Made by a program: the position numbers and the translations under genes. DNA of 21,697 bases, taken from assembly GCA_001969505.1 (NCBI GenBank), contig LSSK01000279.1, forward strand, positions 1 through 21,697. Direction: 5' to 3'. Origin of the DNA: Zancudomyces culisetae. Its lineage: Eukaryota; Kickxellomycota; Harpellomycetes; Harpellales; Legeriomycetaceae. The notes below the pieces were generated by a model. The model made no database searches. It saw only the letters and a list, made by a program, of their open reading frames with translations, and had not been told where the DNA came from. Below, one piece after another: positions 1 through 11,409 of the stretch. Position 1 is the stretch's first letter, and each line of letters opens with the position of its first letter.

Positions 1-348
1 CTAAATGGGACGTTAAACATGGCAACACACAACAACACTGTTGTATAGCAGAAATTATAGCCATTTTTAATTATTGAATTTTAGTTATCATATCTAGTTT
101 TGTTTCATCACATCCTTATCATTTTTACCAGGAGAGTTTTGGATTAGAATGTGATTAGTTTTACATTTATTTAAGTTTAGTTTAGATAGTATTTAACAAA
201 CAACAAGGAAGAAAAATAAAGAACAACCTTTTTACACAAATTTAAAATAAGTATATTAAAAGTTTTAATAGCAAATAAACTAGTACAATTTTTTAAGTAG
301 AATAGTTCAATAGGATATTCATACTGATTATTCTACAACATCACAAGC
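1..348. other. AT-rich intergenic spacer upstream of the tRNA
   Basis: No open reading frame, RNA fold or repeat of note is visible here. It is AT-rich spacer leading to the tRNA gene. It may hold the end of a neighbour outside the window, but no coding signal shows. Confidence 0.5.
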
Positions 349-420
349 GGTTGTGTGGTGTAATGGTTAGCACATAAGACTCTGAATCTTGCGATCCGAG
401 TTCGATTCTCGGCACGACCT
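349..420 (+). tRNA. tRNA-Gln (anticodon CUG)
   Basis: A complete 72-nt cloverleaf can be folded by eye. The acceptor stem is GGTTGTG with CACGACC (seven pairs, one G-U). The D arm is GTGT/GCAC with a loop AATGGTTA. The anticodon stem is TAAGA/TCTTG around the loop CTCTGAA, which puts CTG at positions 34-36 and so decodes CAG (glutamine). The T arm is CCGAG/CTCGG with the loop TTCGATT. The discriminator base is T and no CCA is encoded, as expected for a eukaryotic nuclear gene. There is no intron. The D and T arms supply the internal A and B boxes for RNA polymerase III. Confidence 0.93.
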
Positions 421-421
421 C

Positions 422-425
422 TTTT
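422..425 (+). terminator. Pol III terminator of tRNA-Gln
   Basis: A run of four T lies two bases after the mature 3' end of the tRNA, the usual RNA polymerase III stop signal. Confidence 0.7.
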
Positions 426-3400
426 ATTCACTATTATATTACTTTTATCGTTTTCTATAATTACATTTTTTTAAGTGTAGTATAACTGCTATACTATTTT
501 AGCTCGTTAATTAATTCCTGTTCTATATAGAATAAAGCACCGATCAATTTAGCTAAATTAAAGCTAAAACGACTATATTGTTAAAGATAGAATATCCGAA
601 CGATAACGAATAATAATATAGCGGACAACGAAAAGATACATCTTTAGCCTTTCATTGCGGTATATACTTATAACATACGTTTATTTATACTTATTAATTA
701 GAACTATAACTTTATTAAATCGAGTTTACTTATTTTTTTATTATTATTTAGCAATAATAAAGATATTTAACATACTTATTTCAGCAATCAGTAATATTGA
801 AGTGATCTGAGATATTAGTTAACTGACATCATAAGCGTTTTACCAAACTTATCAAACTGTTAGCTGAAGATATATCGGATAGCTATAACATCTTTATATA
901 TTACAGTAGTTTATTTATACATTTTAGTCTGTTTATATTATAAGTATTTTTTTTCACAATTTATTCAATAATTAATAAATATTGTATATTGACTTCAAAA
1001 GTTTAAATTTTTTACCTTTTGTGATTATTTAAATAATACATTTCTTTTGTATATCATTATTTATATTTGTGATAATAGTACATAAATTTTATAAAGATTT
1101 TTTTGTATAAAATTAGTGATTACCCATAGTGTATAAAAACTTATTATATAATTATCAAAAATTAACCATGGTCGTATTTCTACTTTATGAAAATACCAAT
1201 TTATATATATCTTTTTACTATTCACCGTCTGCTTTCGTTTATACTAGCTGATTTTTCCTACTCAACATTACTAATAACGATCGTTATCATTTATTGATCA
1301 CTATTGCTGCTAATAGTAGTCTTTTTATTCTATTATTTATGATTGATTCGCTAGTAAAAAATCATGTACCTTTATAATAAAAAAATAATTATTCTTTTGC
1401 TATTGAATCTGTTACGATTTGTAAATATTATCAAATCGTATTTCGATCGCTGACCGTTTTAATGATTTACGTTTTTGGAAATGTGAAAGAAATTACTATC
1501 TTCGAAAAGTGAAAATATATTTGTATCTAACTGTTAGTACTATACATTTACTATTTATTATTTTGTGATTAAATTTAATTATTAACATCATTTTACTTTA
1601 TAGCTATTAAAATATAATAATATAAATTAGTTTATCATCAGATGGAAACTGAATTTGTGTAGCGAGCTCAGCTGTTTATAGCTTACATTCTCAGTCTATT
1701 CGTACTCTGTAATTCTAAGTTTCAAAATATACTTGATTCATATATGATCAACTTTATTTTAAAATATTTATCTATTTTAGACTTTATCAATTTACTTTCA
1801 TTATTATTTTAATGATATCATGTCATTTATTAAAACTTTACATTTTATTATATGCTTTTTATATTAATTTATTATTTACTATGAATTAGATTTTTTAGCA
1901 TTTTATACCATAACTATTCTATTTTTGATTTACTTTTTTTTAATATACTAATACACTAATATACTTTCAATTTTAGAATTTTATTACTATAACAAATTTT
2001 ATTAGTTAATTGTTGAGAATCAATACTATAATTTTAATCACAATGTCGAGTTGCGACTTATATTCTAACTTTATTTAGATATACCTTCTTAACTAACTAA
2101 TAGCTTACTGAAAAATACTAACTTTCTTAAGTCATTATCTTTATATTTCCCTTATCTCTGTCTCTTAACATCTTATCCAATTTACGTATATAATTATTAT
2201 TGCGAATTTCTAATGTCGGCCATCAGCACTAATTAACAAAATTTGCCAATAATTGCGTTAATTAAAAATATTAACAAAAGATAACTTAGTTTAAATTTGT
2301 ACGTTTAATAATGTATAAGCTTGTATTGTTATACTTATGCATTTTTAATGGCAAATTTGGACCTGGCCATGTTTATTTTAGGTTATAATACTCATATTTT
2401 TTCTTCATTTTTTAAAGTTTAATTGTACTTAATTAATAATCTTTATGACTTTTACAATTTAAATTGCTTTTCAATAACTAAAATTGCAACAAATTTTTAA
2501 ATCTTATTTCTAACTATAAGCTGGTAAAAATATAAAATATAAAATATAAAATATAAAACATATTAGATATTTTTTAAGACTGTAATAGTTTAATTAACAC
2601 TAGAAATATATTGAGGAATGGTATAATCGTGTTAAACGCCGTATTAACGTGTTAGTTATATTAAATTCGAGTGACGACTCAACCATTTTTGATCGTTGTT
2701 ATTTGAACTTTTAGCTTTGATATACGTTTATAAAAGCCTTAGTAAATATCTTTTCCACTAGTCAATTTATAACCATTTTTGCTTATTATTGTCAAAAGTA
2801 TATTAAATTTACTAGTTTTTATCTAAATATGCCGAAACTCACGAACTTTGTTCTTTGCAAGAACTAATAAATGACTTTAAAAGTATTATCAAAGATATTA
2901 GTATATTTTTGTTTTAGTATATCAAGTAAAATACAATCATCTCATGGCACTGGTTCACTCTTTATCTTTCTTTCTTGAATATACAGGCTTTAAATAGAAG
3001 TCTGAGCAATATAAAAAAAATTAATAAGCTGGAAAACTACTCCAAATGGAATTGAGAAATAATTCTTAATATAGCTTTAAGATTCAGATATCGATTAATC
3101 AATCATAAGATCAATAATTTGTGTTTTATTGGTTTTTTGATTAAAAAACGAGTCAACTATATATTTTTAGAAATACTACAATGTTATTCTACTCTGTAAA
3201 TCTAATAACTTTATACCCATCAGGTGTTGGATCAAAAGATGTTTCTGATATTTAATCGGTCTTTTTCAGTTACTCGAATGTAAGTGTAAACCAGAATTAT
3301 GCCATTTTTACAACCAAAGCCTATAATTTGGCAATTTAAGAATGTGATGTAATTACAGTACTGTAAACGGTCAAAATAACTGACCATAGAGCTTATTTAC

Positions 3401-3674
3401 CTCATTATATTCTAAATGGTTTATTCCTATTCATGGTAGTAGAATTTTTTAAAAACACGATATTATTGAAAAGTATGTAACTATAATGCTTGAAGTGACA
3501 GGCTCTGGTTAATTAAAAAAAAGTATATACTGTATTTATCAAACTATACAATACGAAATAATGAAAAATAATATGAAGTAATACCGCGTAAATAACTTTA
3601 TACAACATGAATATTTGAAGAGTGCAAATCTATTTTTTGTGAATTGTATGGTAGAAAATCTCCTAAAAAAAAGT
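426..3674. other. 3.2-kb AT-rich gene-free region
   Basis: All frames are closed at short intervals and no product, RNA fold or intact mobile element can be recognised. The sequence is very AT-rich, with many TTATTTA and TAATA-like words. The only clear repeat is a short 7-bp tandem array at 2531-2558. It could be degenerate transposon DNA or simply long spacer; no motif decides between these. Confidence 0.5.
2531..2558. repeat. 7-bp tandem repeat (TATAAAA)x4
   Basis: Four perfect head-to-tail copies of TATAAAA lie in the gene-free stretch. This is a simple minisatellite with no nearby gene that would use it as a TATA element. Confidence 0.85.
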
Positions 3675-4634
3675 CTATCCGTCCTTTTTAACCTTTTGAT
3701 CTTTTCGCTCCTTTAGCACTTTTTCTTGATTCATTTTCTTTAGCTTCTTAAACTTATGGTAACCATTGTCTGTCCCAAGGATGAAATCCATATGTCTAAA
3801 CATACTTGCAAAGTTGTTTCCATATGCCATATGATGATAGTCATGATAGTCAGCGCCCGCCCATATTGGGATCAAGTTGTTCAGTGACCATGGGAAATCA
3901 TATCCCGTGTGTACTTCAAGTGATACAAATGTTTTTACTCCAATCCACAAGACTATTGGGATTACATGAGCCTCTTTGAATAAACCTGTAGAACTGGCCA
4001 ACCATGAATACATGACTGGTCCACTAATTGCGGTAAGAGCCAAACTAGTTGATTCGATTGGGTGCGAATAATCACCGATTAGCCCAAATGGTGCAGAGTA
4101 TTCGTGGTGAATTACGTGAATTTTTCGGTACAGATAGTCCACATGTAGCAAGCGGTGAGTCCAGTAGTGCCAGAAATCATCAGCAACCATGAAAAATAGA
4201 GTTTGAAGTAAAATAACATATAGTGGCGGGAATGGAACCGAAATATCAAAATTCAGAAGTTCCACAGCAGGAAAAAAGAGCATAATTGTGGGTAGTCTGA
4301 TGAGAAACATATTTTCCAAGAATCTGCGCACACCTGTCCACCATTCCTTGTCTGATACATGCATATTCTGCTGTATCTTATACTTTTGTAACGCAGGAAT
4401 GCTTTCAAAAGTAAACTGCACTGAATAACTGAGGAAATACACTGAAACATGAAAAATAAATATAACAAATCCATACATCAAGGTCTCATTTCGTTCCTCG
4501 AATATGGATAGCCAAGACTTTTCATACCATGTTGGTGTATATCCTATAGGCATCCTATCAGCAGCATTTCCAACTGTGTGAAAGCGTTCCATGTATGCAC
4601 CTATACTGATCAGGGAGGAGAAAACACTGTTCAT
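3675..4634 (-). CDS. ERG25: C-4 methylsterol oxidase (ERG25-like)
   Basis: A 319-residue membrane di-iron hydroxylase of the fatty-acid-hydroxylase/sterol-desaturase superfamily. In the family, Erg25 oxidises the C-4 methyl groups of sterol intermediates in the ER as the first step of C-4 demethylation in ergosterol synthesis. The histidine clusters are complete: HYWTH at 156-160 with H164, HVIHH at 173-177, and HDYHH at 264-268. The family strings APFG (181-184) and GYDFPWSLN (244-252) are also present. Hydrophobic segments lie near 51-71, 103-123, 133-152 and 195-240. The C-terminus is KKDG, a KKXX-type ER-retrieval signal. I chose the start at 4634 because the protein then begins MNSVF and has the usual family length. 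An in-frame ATG at 4724 would add 30 residues including a Lys/Arg run that looks like translated purine-rich leader. No intron is needed. Identification is strong. Confidence 0.93.
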   Translation of the reverse strand: MNSVFSSLISIGAYMERFHTVGNAADRMPIGYTPTWYEKSWLSIFEERNETLMYGFVIFIFHVSVYFLSYSVQFTFESIPALQKYKIQQNMHVSDKEWWTGVRRFLENMFLIRLPTIMLFFPAVELLNFDISVPFPPLYVILLQTLFFMVADDFWHYWTHRLLHVDYLYRKIHVIHHEYSAPFGLIGDYSHPIESTSLALTAISGPVMYSWLASSTGLFKEAHVIPIVLWIGVKTFVSLEVHTGYDFPWSLNNLIPIWAGADYHDYHHMAYGNNFASMFRHMDFILGTDNGYHKFKKLKKMNQEKVLKERKDQKVKKDG

Positions 4635-7054
4635 TTTTAAATATGGTTTTTGCCTTTTCTTTCTTTTCTTTCTTTTCTTGTTGAAATGAGTATTATTACA
4701 ATGTGTAAATACTGCACATGTCAATACGTAGTACGCTGTGTATATTAGGCGTATGCTCTGTATGTTACAATGCTATAGAGTGAGTGATGTGTTGCTCTTG
4801 TTTTTTTTTCGACATCTCTTCATGCACTTTTATATTGAATTCAAGCTTGATGTCTCCCCCTTATAAAATAAACCCAATATTAACTATAGCTATCAATAGG
4901 CTTTCTTAGTTTGCAGCTTAAAATAGTAGTAAAAATTTACATTTTTATTCGGCGATCATTCCGATTTCTTTCTATTTGGTTCACCTGCGTTAACTTTTTG
5001 GTAAAAATATACATGATTTTTCGTTCATTGTTACATATTTGTTATTATAAAATACGTAAAATACACATAACAATTCTCAAAAACTTTTCACTATTATATA
5101 AAGTAATAAGTCAGCCTATTCTTGAAACCATCATGCTTGCCCATTAAACAAACCAAAAAAAAAACTATAATTGGGTGGTAATTAATTATACCACGTAGAA
5201 GAATGTGAATGCCATATTCAAGCTATTTGGTGTTCCTGTTATTCCGTTATAATTTGATATTTAAAGGTATTTTCGGAATATGAGTACTAAATAGAATTTC
5301 AGCCAATCAGCAATAATTGTTGTATTAACCTTAGTTAAAGCTTAGTAGTGTAGTTGGGTCAAGATTTAATATTTTAGATATTAAGAACTCGTAAGGGTAT
5401 ATCGATTTTTTTATCCAGTCTTATAACACATTTATTGCTGCATGAACTAGCAAAACTATGCGGATCATTGGGTAATACCAATTCCGAATTTTCATGAGTA
5501 CTTTTCTGTTTTTTTTGGGGAGAATATCAATTACTGAACAGAATAATGCTCAGATTTAGTAAATGAAAATCCGAGCAGCAAATAAGCTATAAATGGTGAT
5601 ATCTCACTACCGTTCCCGTTTTATTTCTAATTATCAAACTGTCATATCAAAGTATCATTAAGAATTATTTTTTTGATCAACACATTTAGTAATTTTACAT
5701 AAGAGTGCTAATAAGAGTTAAAGTAAATGCATTTTTACTTTACCAACTTCATCTATAACTACTAAATGTTGATTCTGTGGTAATATTCTTTTAATTGGAT
5801 TTGCGATTTATCGTCGAGGTCCTGTATTCCCACAGGTCAACTTTTCTTCGGGTCAACTTCATTAGTAAATCTTTCTAAAAATGATCTAATTTTAATACAT
5901 ATAATATCTTTTTACTAAAGCACAAAGAGTATAGTTCACAAAGTTGTGTAGCCAAATTACATTGTTCCTTTAAACCCCCTCCCAACTATTTTAACTGTTA
6001 ATGTTATAACTGTAATTAAATAATTTTTAATCCGAAACAAGTTCTTAAGTAAAGCGAATATATTGGTTAGTACGAAAACCAGTAGATACACCAATCTCCT
6101 ACTCTCCCCTCCCCCCAAAAAATAAACGTTAGTACCAATGATTTTATATCAAGTAATAAAATGAGACTAAATAAAGCCTGATAATTTTTAAACTCATGAA
6201 TGCAGACTGTATATGCAATATACTTGGGTTTTATCTTTTGAAAACATACTTTATTGTTTGCGTTGGTATAAAAAGCCCCAACCATTCGATTATGGTAGGT
6301 CTAACTCATGTGTGTCGCCAATGCACCAAATATAGATAGTAGCATATACTCAGCATGCATAAAAAAGCGATAAATCGAGTTATTGTTGCATACCCACACT
6401 GCCAAACTATTTTATTTACTTTCCATTTCAGCAATAGTATTACAAAAATTCTGTATATATTAACGCCATTTCAAACTTGAAATAATATAGGCAGCATTTT
6501 TTAATAGTTGTTTCAAATAAAATACTGATTAAATTATCATTAATAACTAAAATTTAAAAGAATATCGACCTTTTTCCCTACTAGTTTAAATGAAAACATA
6601 CTCTCTCGTAATTTCCTAATACAAGCATCTCTTGATTTCATTCATAGGTAGTGGCTACTCGCCAAAAAATGACAACTCAGAACTTTGTTAGGTTTTATAA
6701 CTGTTGAGTATTTATTTTTGTTGCATTTTGGATCTTACATTTGGGTAGTCCTAACTGATTTGGGTAGTCCTAACTGATTTGGACTTTTATAAACTTAAAA
6801 AGGGATTTTTAGCTCCTATTTTGATTTATTTACACAGATTTTTAATCCGTTTGCAGTAATACTGCTTTTCTTGTGAACAGATACCAAAATTCCAGATAAA
6901 CATTTTCTAAATAGTATTCAAAAACTTCTAGGATATAGTAGAAATATGAAATGAAAAAAGATTGTACAACATGAAATATAAACTACATCTGCTTGGAGCA
7001 TGGATATATTTATAGAGATATACTTCTCAATCTATGCATATATCAAAATTAACT
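4635..7054. other. AT-rich intergenic region between ERG25-like and cyclin genes
   Basis: This holds the upstream leader of the ERG25-like gene, including a purine-rich tract on its coding strand (4655-4680), and then about 2.3 kb of AT-rich DNA without a convincing gene. The open stretches seen, for example 4911-5147 on the + strand, have the composition of random AT-rich sequence. A perfect 19-bp tandem duplication lies at 6741-6778. Confidence 0.5.
6741..6778. repeat. 19-bp direct tandem duplication
   Basis: Two perfect adjacent copies of a 19-bp unit beginning TTGGGTAGTCC are present. The unit is less AT-rich than its surroundings. It looks like a recent slippage or repair duplication about 280 bp from the 3' end of the cyclin gene. 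Confidence 0.9.
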
Positions 7055-8524
7055 CTACATTATGACTATAGTCTGTGAATCGCTCATCACACCAGAACTG
7101 CTAGTGCTGGAGCTCTTAATATTTGCGCTTGATTTTGAGTGATTTGTTGAATTAAAGGCGCGGCGTGTCGTACTGTAAATAGGCGAAGAAAGTTCTATGT
7201 ATTCCCTCTCGTTACAGATTCTTGGCTTCTTACCAAACTGGTTACAAGTTGTAGTACCGTTACCTGCCATCTTTGTCAGACTGCTAAAACTTTGCTTTAG
7301 CTTGACGAGTGCTCTTCCCCGTTTAGGCTGTGTGCATATATCAACAGTGATACTATCACTACTGTTATCTTGGCAACATTCAGCCATTTCTACATCTTCA
7401 ATTTTTTTGCTCCTAAAGAAGTTCAAGTTTTTTATGGAATTCATCTTTTTGCTTCGACTTGGTAAGTTTGAAGTTGAAAAGAATACCCTATCTTTACCAT
7501 TAGAATTATTTTTTGTTTTACCAGCGATATTAACATAGAACTTTTTTCCTGTAATACTCGCATTAGATTTATGTGTCGAGCTGTAGCCAATCTTACTTTC
7601 GGACCCCAAAGCCTTAGAGAAAGAATCTAAAAGTATCTTTCCCTTACTACTCCACGCAACGTTTGATACCGTACTGCTTACACTTCTGCTGCAACATTCA
7701 TTTGATAAAAATACTTCCCTTTTCCACAATAATTCTGCTACTCCATTCTCTTTCCAAGTTTGTACAAGTCTGGCTTCGATTGTTGCCACCCATTGATTCC
7801 ATTCATTCGGAGAGACAAAAAGCTGGTATTGTAAATAACTCATAAACTCATTTTCCATCTGGTTCAACTCGCAAAGTTCAAATAGTCCCATACAAACCTG
7901 AACCCACGAATAGTTATGATAGGCATCATCGTACAAATATTTTGTAGCTACGCATAATGATGATATAATAAGTCTGTAAGCCGATCCTGTAGATCCTATT
8001 AGACCAGGATTATTTGCCTTAATTCGAGCCAGATATAATAATGCCAAAATAATACATGATATCGAGGTTTTTGTTCGTAGAGTAACATTTTTTATAAAAC
8101 TTTTTAACTCGGGCAAACTATTTAAAGTACAATCTGTTTTTGGTGTCTGTAGCCCCGTATTATATTCTTTTTCTGAGGTTGTGAATAGCTCCAAGACCAT
8201 TTTTTCGAACAATTCTAAAATCAATAAATTTATTCCCATTAGAACCTGTGTAACCGTCCATTTTTTCTTGGTAAAAATAAATATTTAAAGCAAAAAGTGA
8301 TATTATTTTTATAACACTTCGCTCTGGAGATACTCAATGCTAGAATAGAAGTCGAATTGCGTAAATTTTGTTGTCATAAACAACTTACCTATAACCTCTT
8401 TATATAGAATGTCTCTTCTGTCTGCCGCTAGATATGCTTCATTTATTTTTTTGTTTTTACTCTCTTTAAAAAAAGAGAATACATCCAAATTTAAGGATGT
8501 GTACACCTTTGCTGCTGCAATCAT
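7055..8524 (-). CDS. Pcl/Pho80-type cyclin, two exons
   Basis: The gene is read as exon 1 at 8524-8389 and exon 2 at 8214-7055, joined across a 174-nt intron that starts GTAAGT and ends TTTTAG. Both ends have phase 1, giving 431 residues. A cyclin box of the Pho80/Pcl class covers about residues 79-175. It opens with LPELKSFIKNV, continues with TKTSISCIILALLYLARIK and has SSLCVATKYLYDD at the position of the family's helix 3. Such cyclins activate Pho85-type kinases in cell-cycle, phosphate, polarity and glycogen control. Exon 1 supplies the amphipathic lead helix (ILYKEVI joined to ELFEKM) expected before the box. The C-terminal 200 residues are Ser/Asn/Lys-rich and probably disordered, with a poly-Ser patch close to the end. 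Which Pcl subfamily it belongs to cannot be told from the sequence alone. An alternative start in exon 2 would lose the lead helix. Confidence 0.87.
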
Positions 8525-9599
8525 ATTTGGTTTGCTCTATTCTATTCTACCGTAAGACTGTTCGACCTTGGCTTTGATATTATTTTAGTATAAACCTATA
8601 TTTAAAGAGGCTGGATTGTTTGTCTGTGTATTAAGGTGGTGAGTGCTTATGTATTGAAGTTAACATGAACCAAAAGTTATGCGTTTATATGTATCACCTG
8701 TCTAAAAAATTCAACTAGAAACAAATAATTAATAGTTTATATAATATTGGATAAGGTATTATAACACCTCGGAATATTTTGATTATAAAAATACCTGTAT
8801 TTGTAACCTTTAAACCATATACATCATTTTATTGCACTTTTGTAATGGATTAGCACTCTACCTTTTATTTCATTCTGAAGGGTCCATTCAATAAACTGGA
8901 TAAATTAGGCCGATGTGTTCTTAAATTTTGGCGGAATTCTAAGCGTGTTATGGCTATAATTAAACTGCCTTATAATTATATTTTATTTAGTATAACCAAC
9001 AATGAAAATACTCGTGATTATTAGCACAAGAATAATAATGCTGTCAACCCATTTATTGCTCTGTTGTTCGAGATTCTAGATATTTAGTCTGTCCATACCA
9101 AAAACAAAAACACAAAAAATGGAAATCGTGTTTTTCAGCTTGGTTTAAACACAAATGCTTTTAATTGCCTCTATAATTAAGAATTGGGTAAATTCATTGT
9201 AAACGTTGTCGATTTCTAATTATTTGTATAATTTTTTATTAAAAAAAAAACATATATGCAAAAAAAAGGCAGATGCAAAAAGAGTTTAAACTTGCAAAAC
9301 TCTCGCTATAGTCCAGCTGTGTCTGTAAACAATTAAACGCAGCAGATACCAAAAATGGATTTTTTGATTGTGTAGCATTTTCTACATTCACAGCGGTTAC
9401 ATTAACAAAAACAAAACCGGTGATACATGCTCATTCTCCATTTCTGTATTGTTTCTAGTAGTGATTTTTCTCCAAATTGGAAAATTTTTTATCTTTTTCT
9501 GGGTTTCTATTTTGTTTGCCAATTGTAAATGAAAATCGCCAACTACATAATGCTGATTCTTGTATTACCACTTTTATTAAACCATTAGAGACCTGTTTT

Positions 9600-9626
9600 T
9601 TGTTGTTGTTGTTGTTGTTGTTGTTG
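9600..9626. repeat. (TTG)9 microsatellite
   Basis: Nine perfect TTG triplets. On the minus strand they would read as CAA and encode Asn or Gln runs in the short frames there, but no gene supports this. Confidence 0.9.
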
Positions 9627-9746
9627 TAAAGTGAGTAGATATTAAAGTGGACCAAACTCTATTTTATTTCACGTCAACAGTAAAACCTTGTTGTGTCTTT
9701 GATTATCATTATTTTTAAGGTAGATAAAGAACTGAAGGTTTCAATA

Positions 9747-10040
9747 ATGACAACAATTACTATGCTCTTTGGAAATTTAATATCCTACAATTTCGGATTA
9801 ATTTTCAACGCCAAATTAGTGGAATTTTTGGAGCAATTGAAAATTAAATTCTATAAACACCTACATACTTTGGAAATGAGCAAATCCTCTCATGTGAATC
9901 CTCAATTATACTTTTCATTTTATTTTTTTTGCTGCTTATTTAACACCAACTATGTTATGATAAAATGGATAGCTAAACCAACTAATCCGGGCGCGGAGGT
10001 TTCGGATATATCAAACTGGTTATACATTCCAAACCAGTAA
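9747..10040 (+). CDS. Doubtful small ORF, hypothetical
   Basis: An open frame of about 98 codons from the ATG at 9747. The product is rich in Leu, Ile, Phe and Asn with a hydrophobic stretch (YFSFYFFCCLF) in its second half, and it ends NWLYIPNQ. I recognise no family. It lies in decayed-looking DNA, has no conserved motif and has the composition of translated AT-rich sequence. It could be a remnant or chance. Confidence 0.15.
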   Translation: MTTITMLFGNLISYNFGLIFNAKLVEFLEQLKIKFYKHLHTLEMSKSSHVNPQLYFSFYFFCCLFNTNYVMIKWIAKPTNPGAEVSDISNWLYIPNQ

Positions 10041-10172
10041 TATTAAAGCTTTGGAGGTGTATATATTAAAAATGAGTGAATGCACATACAAACTTGAATT
10101 TTTAGTGGTGATGTAACAATTGATAGTTTAATAGTAGTTTTTTCTTCATTCATAGGCTCGACGAAAAGAATT

Positions 10173-10271
10173 TTAATAAGGAAAAAACCCATACAAAATC
10201 TCTGCAGACATTCCCTGATTGGTGTTTCTCCAGCAAATTAAATTCCGGAATTTGGCTTCCACCCTTGAGCA
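10173..10271 (-). pseudogene. Probable fragment of a Ty3/gypsy-type integrase
   Basis: On the minus strand a frame without stops (about 10173-10280) ends in NTNQGMSAEILYGFFPY before a stop codon. In Ty3/gypsy integrases the end of the core domain commonly carries a string like TGMSP(A/F)E(I/L)LYG(F/Y)xP. The match is close apart from one missing proline. The flanks are closed in this frame, no LTR or other polyprotein domain was found, and no intact element is present. This is a short relic call from one motif, so the confidence is modest. Confidence 0.35.
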
Positions 10272-11409
10272 TATCAGTGACCAAAACCTTTAATCAAACC
10301 GCTTCATCAACCTGAGTATATTTGGTTTTGGAACTAAGAATTTATTGACCTGTTATGATTTTTGTTTTAAAAGATAGTAGCTATATAATTCACACACAGT
10401 GATAAGCTAGTAAAATCTAAATAGTCATCATAATGTCTCTCTTTTAATCCTAAGAAAATATTACTTGGTCTTTGCCATGGGTGCTGGGGAACAATAACGT
10501 CAATTACAGGGGTCACTCTAAATTGTATACCCAGCAAGTGTAGCGAGGGTTAATGAACGTTTTTTAAGCAAGCTATAAATTGAGTTGCTTTACTTGCTAT
10601 GGAGCTATCCTGATTTTCCATCCTTCTTTGTACAAGAATTTATACGACAAAACAAACAATTATGATATCGAGCACCTGCTTGGGAAGGACCACCGTTATG
10701 TACACAAGACGTAATACGACGCCTTATGTACTGCTAGCGTTATCTCTCTCCCCAAGTCCTCACTTTTCATAAGCTTGGGTCTATTCCATTATAGCTTATA
10801 TCCCATTTGTCGGTTGATTTTCATTATACATATAATATGGTAATGGAATGTAGTGCCCAGTAACTGAGTACCATTTTGTAGTTGATTGCTAGCTCATCAG
10901 ACACTAGTATATGTGGGTAGATGCTACACTGGTGGCGATCTTCAAAGTTTATAATAAAAGCAATCAATTAAATAAATAAAAGTCAAAAGCGGTGTGGTGT
11001 TTGTTAAATGCTCAATAGTTTACCTCCAGTTACATTATTTTTTTTTATTATTTTTCAATTTTGATTTTCCTATTTCCTAAACTGCTCAAAATAACATGAA
11101 AAAAATTAAACAATATACACAAAAAAGCAAGGTCATTTAAAAAAAGAATTGAACATATCTGATTCACGATAAAAACAAAACCTACAACACGACTACATTA
11201 TTTAAATTTGAATATTTACCAGAGTGAAGTCGTTTAAGAGCAAAATTATAGCAAAGTTTAGCACAAGCGTATAGGAAACCGAGGAGGATTACAAAAATCC
11301 ATCTACTAGATTTGAAATTAATCTGCTGAAATGAAGTTGGTTGCTTTATTTTTAATGGATTTAAATTTAATATTTACTTATTAATTTTTTTTACTAACTC
11401 TTCCGTTGT

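Larger units (their letters stand above)
8525..11409. other. 2.9-kb intergenic region with decayed fragments
   Basis: No complete gene is seen. The stretch contains a (TTG)9 microsatellite, a short doubtful open frame at 9747-10040, a probable integrase scrap near 10173-10271 on the minus strand, and a less AT-rich patch around 10480-10950 with a 48-codon open stretch ending at about 10711. Together these look like degraded mobile DNA mixed with spacer. Confidence 0.45.

Noticed and set aside
2236-2362. Inverted copies of a TGGCAAATTT word about 110 bp apart
   Set aside because: The match is only 10 bp, without flanking extension or target duplication, so it is not evidence for a transposon end.
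4635-4724. N-terminal extension of 30 codons for the ERG25-like gene
   Set aside because: The added part is a Lys/Arg-rich translation of a purine-rich leader. The shorter start gives the family's usual beginning and length.
4911-5147. 78-codon open frame on the + strand
   Set aside because: It has no ATG at its start, no family match, and the Ile/Tyr/Lys/Phe-rich composition of translated AT-rich DNA.
5720-5880. Minus-strand short frames such as LVVIDEVGKVK, suggestive of a helicase Walker B motif
   Set aside because: The match is one short string with stops on both sides, and neighbouring frames show no other helicase motif. Chance is likely in this composition.
10570-10711. 48-codon + strand frame with HPSLYKNLYDKTNN
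   Set aside because: It has no start or splice context and no family recognised. It is kept only as part of the decayed-DNA description.
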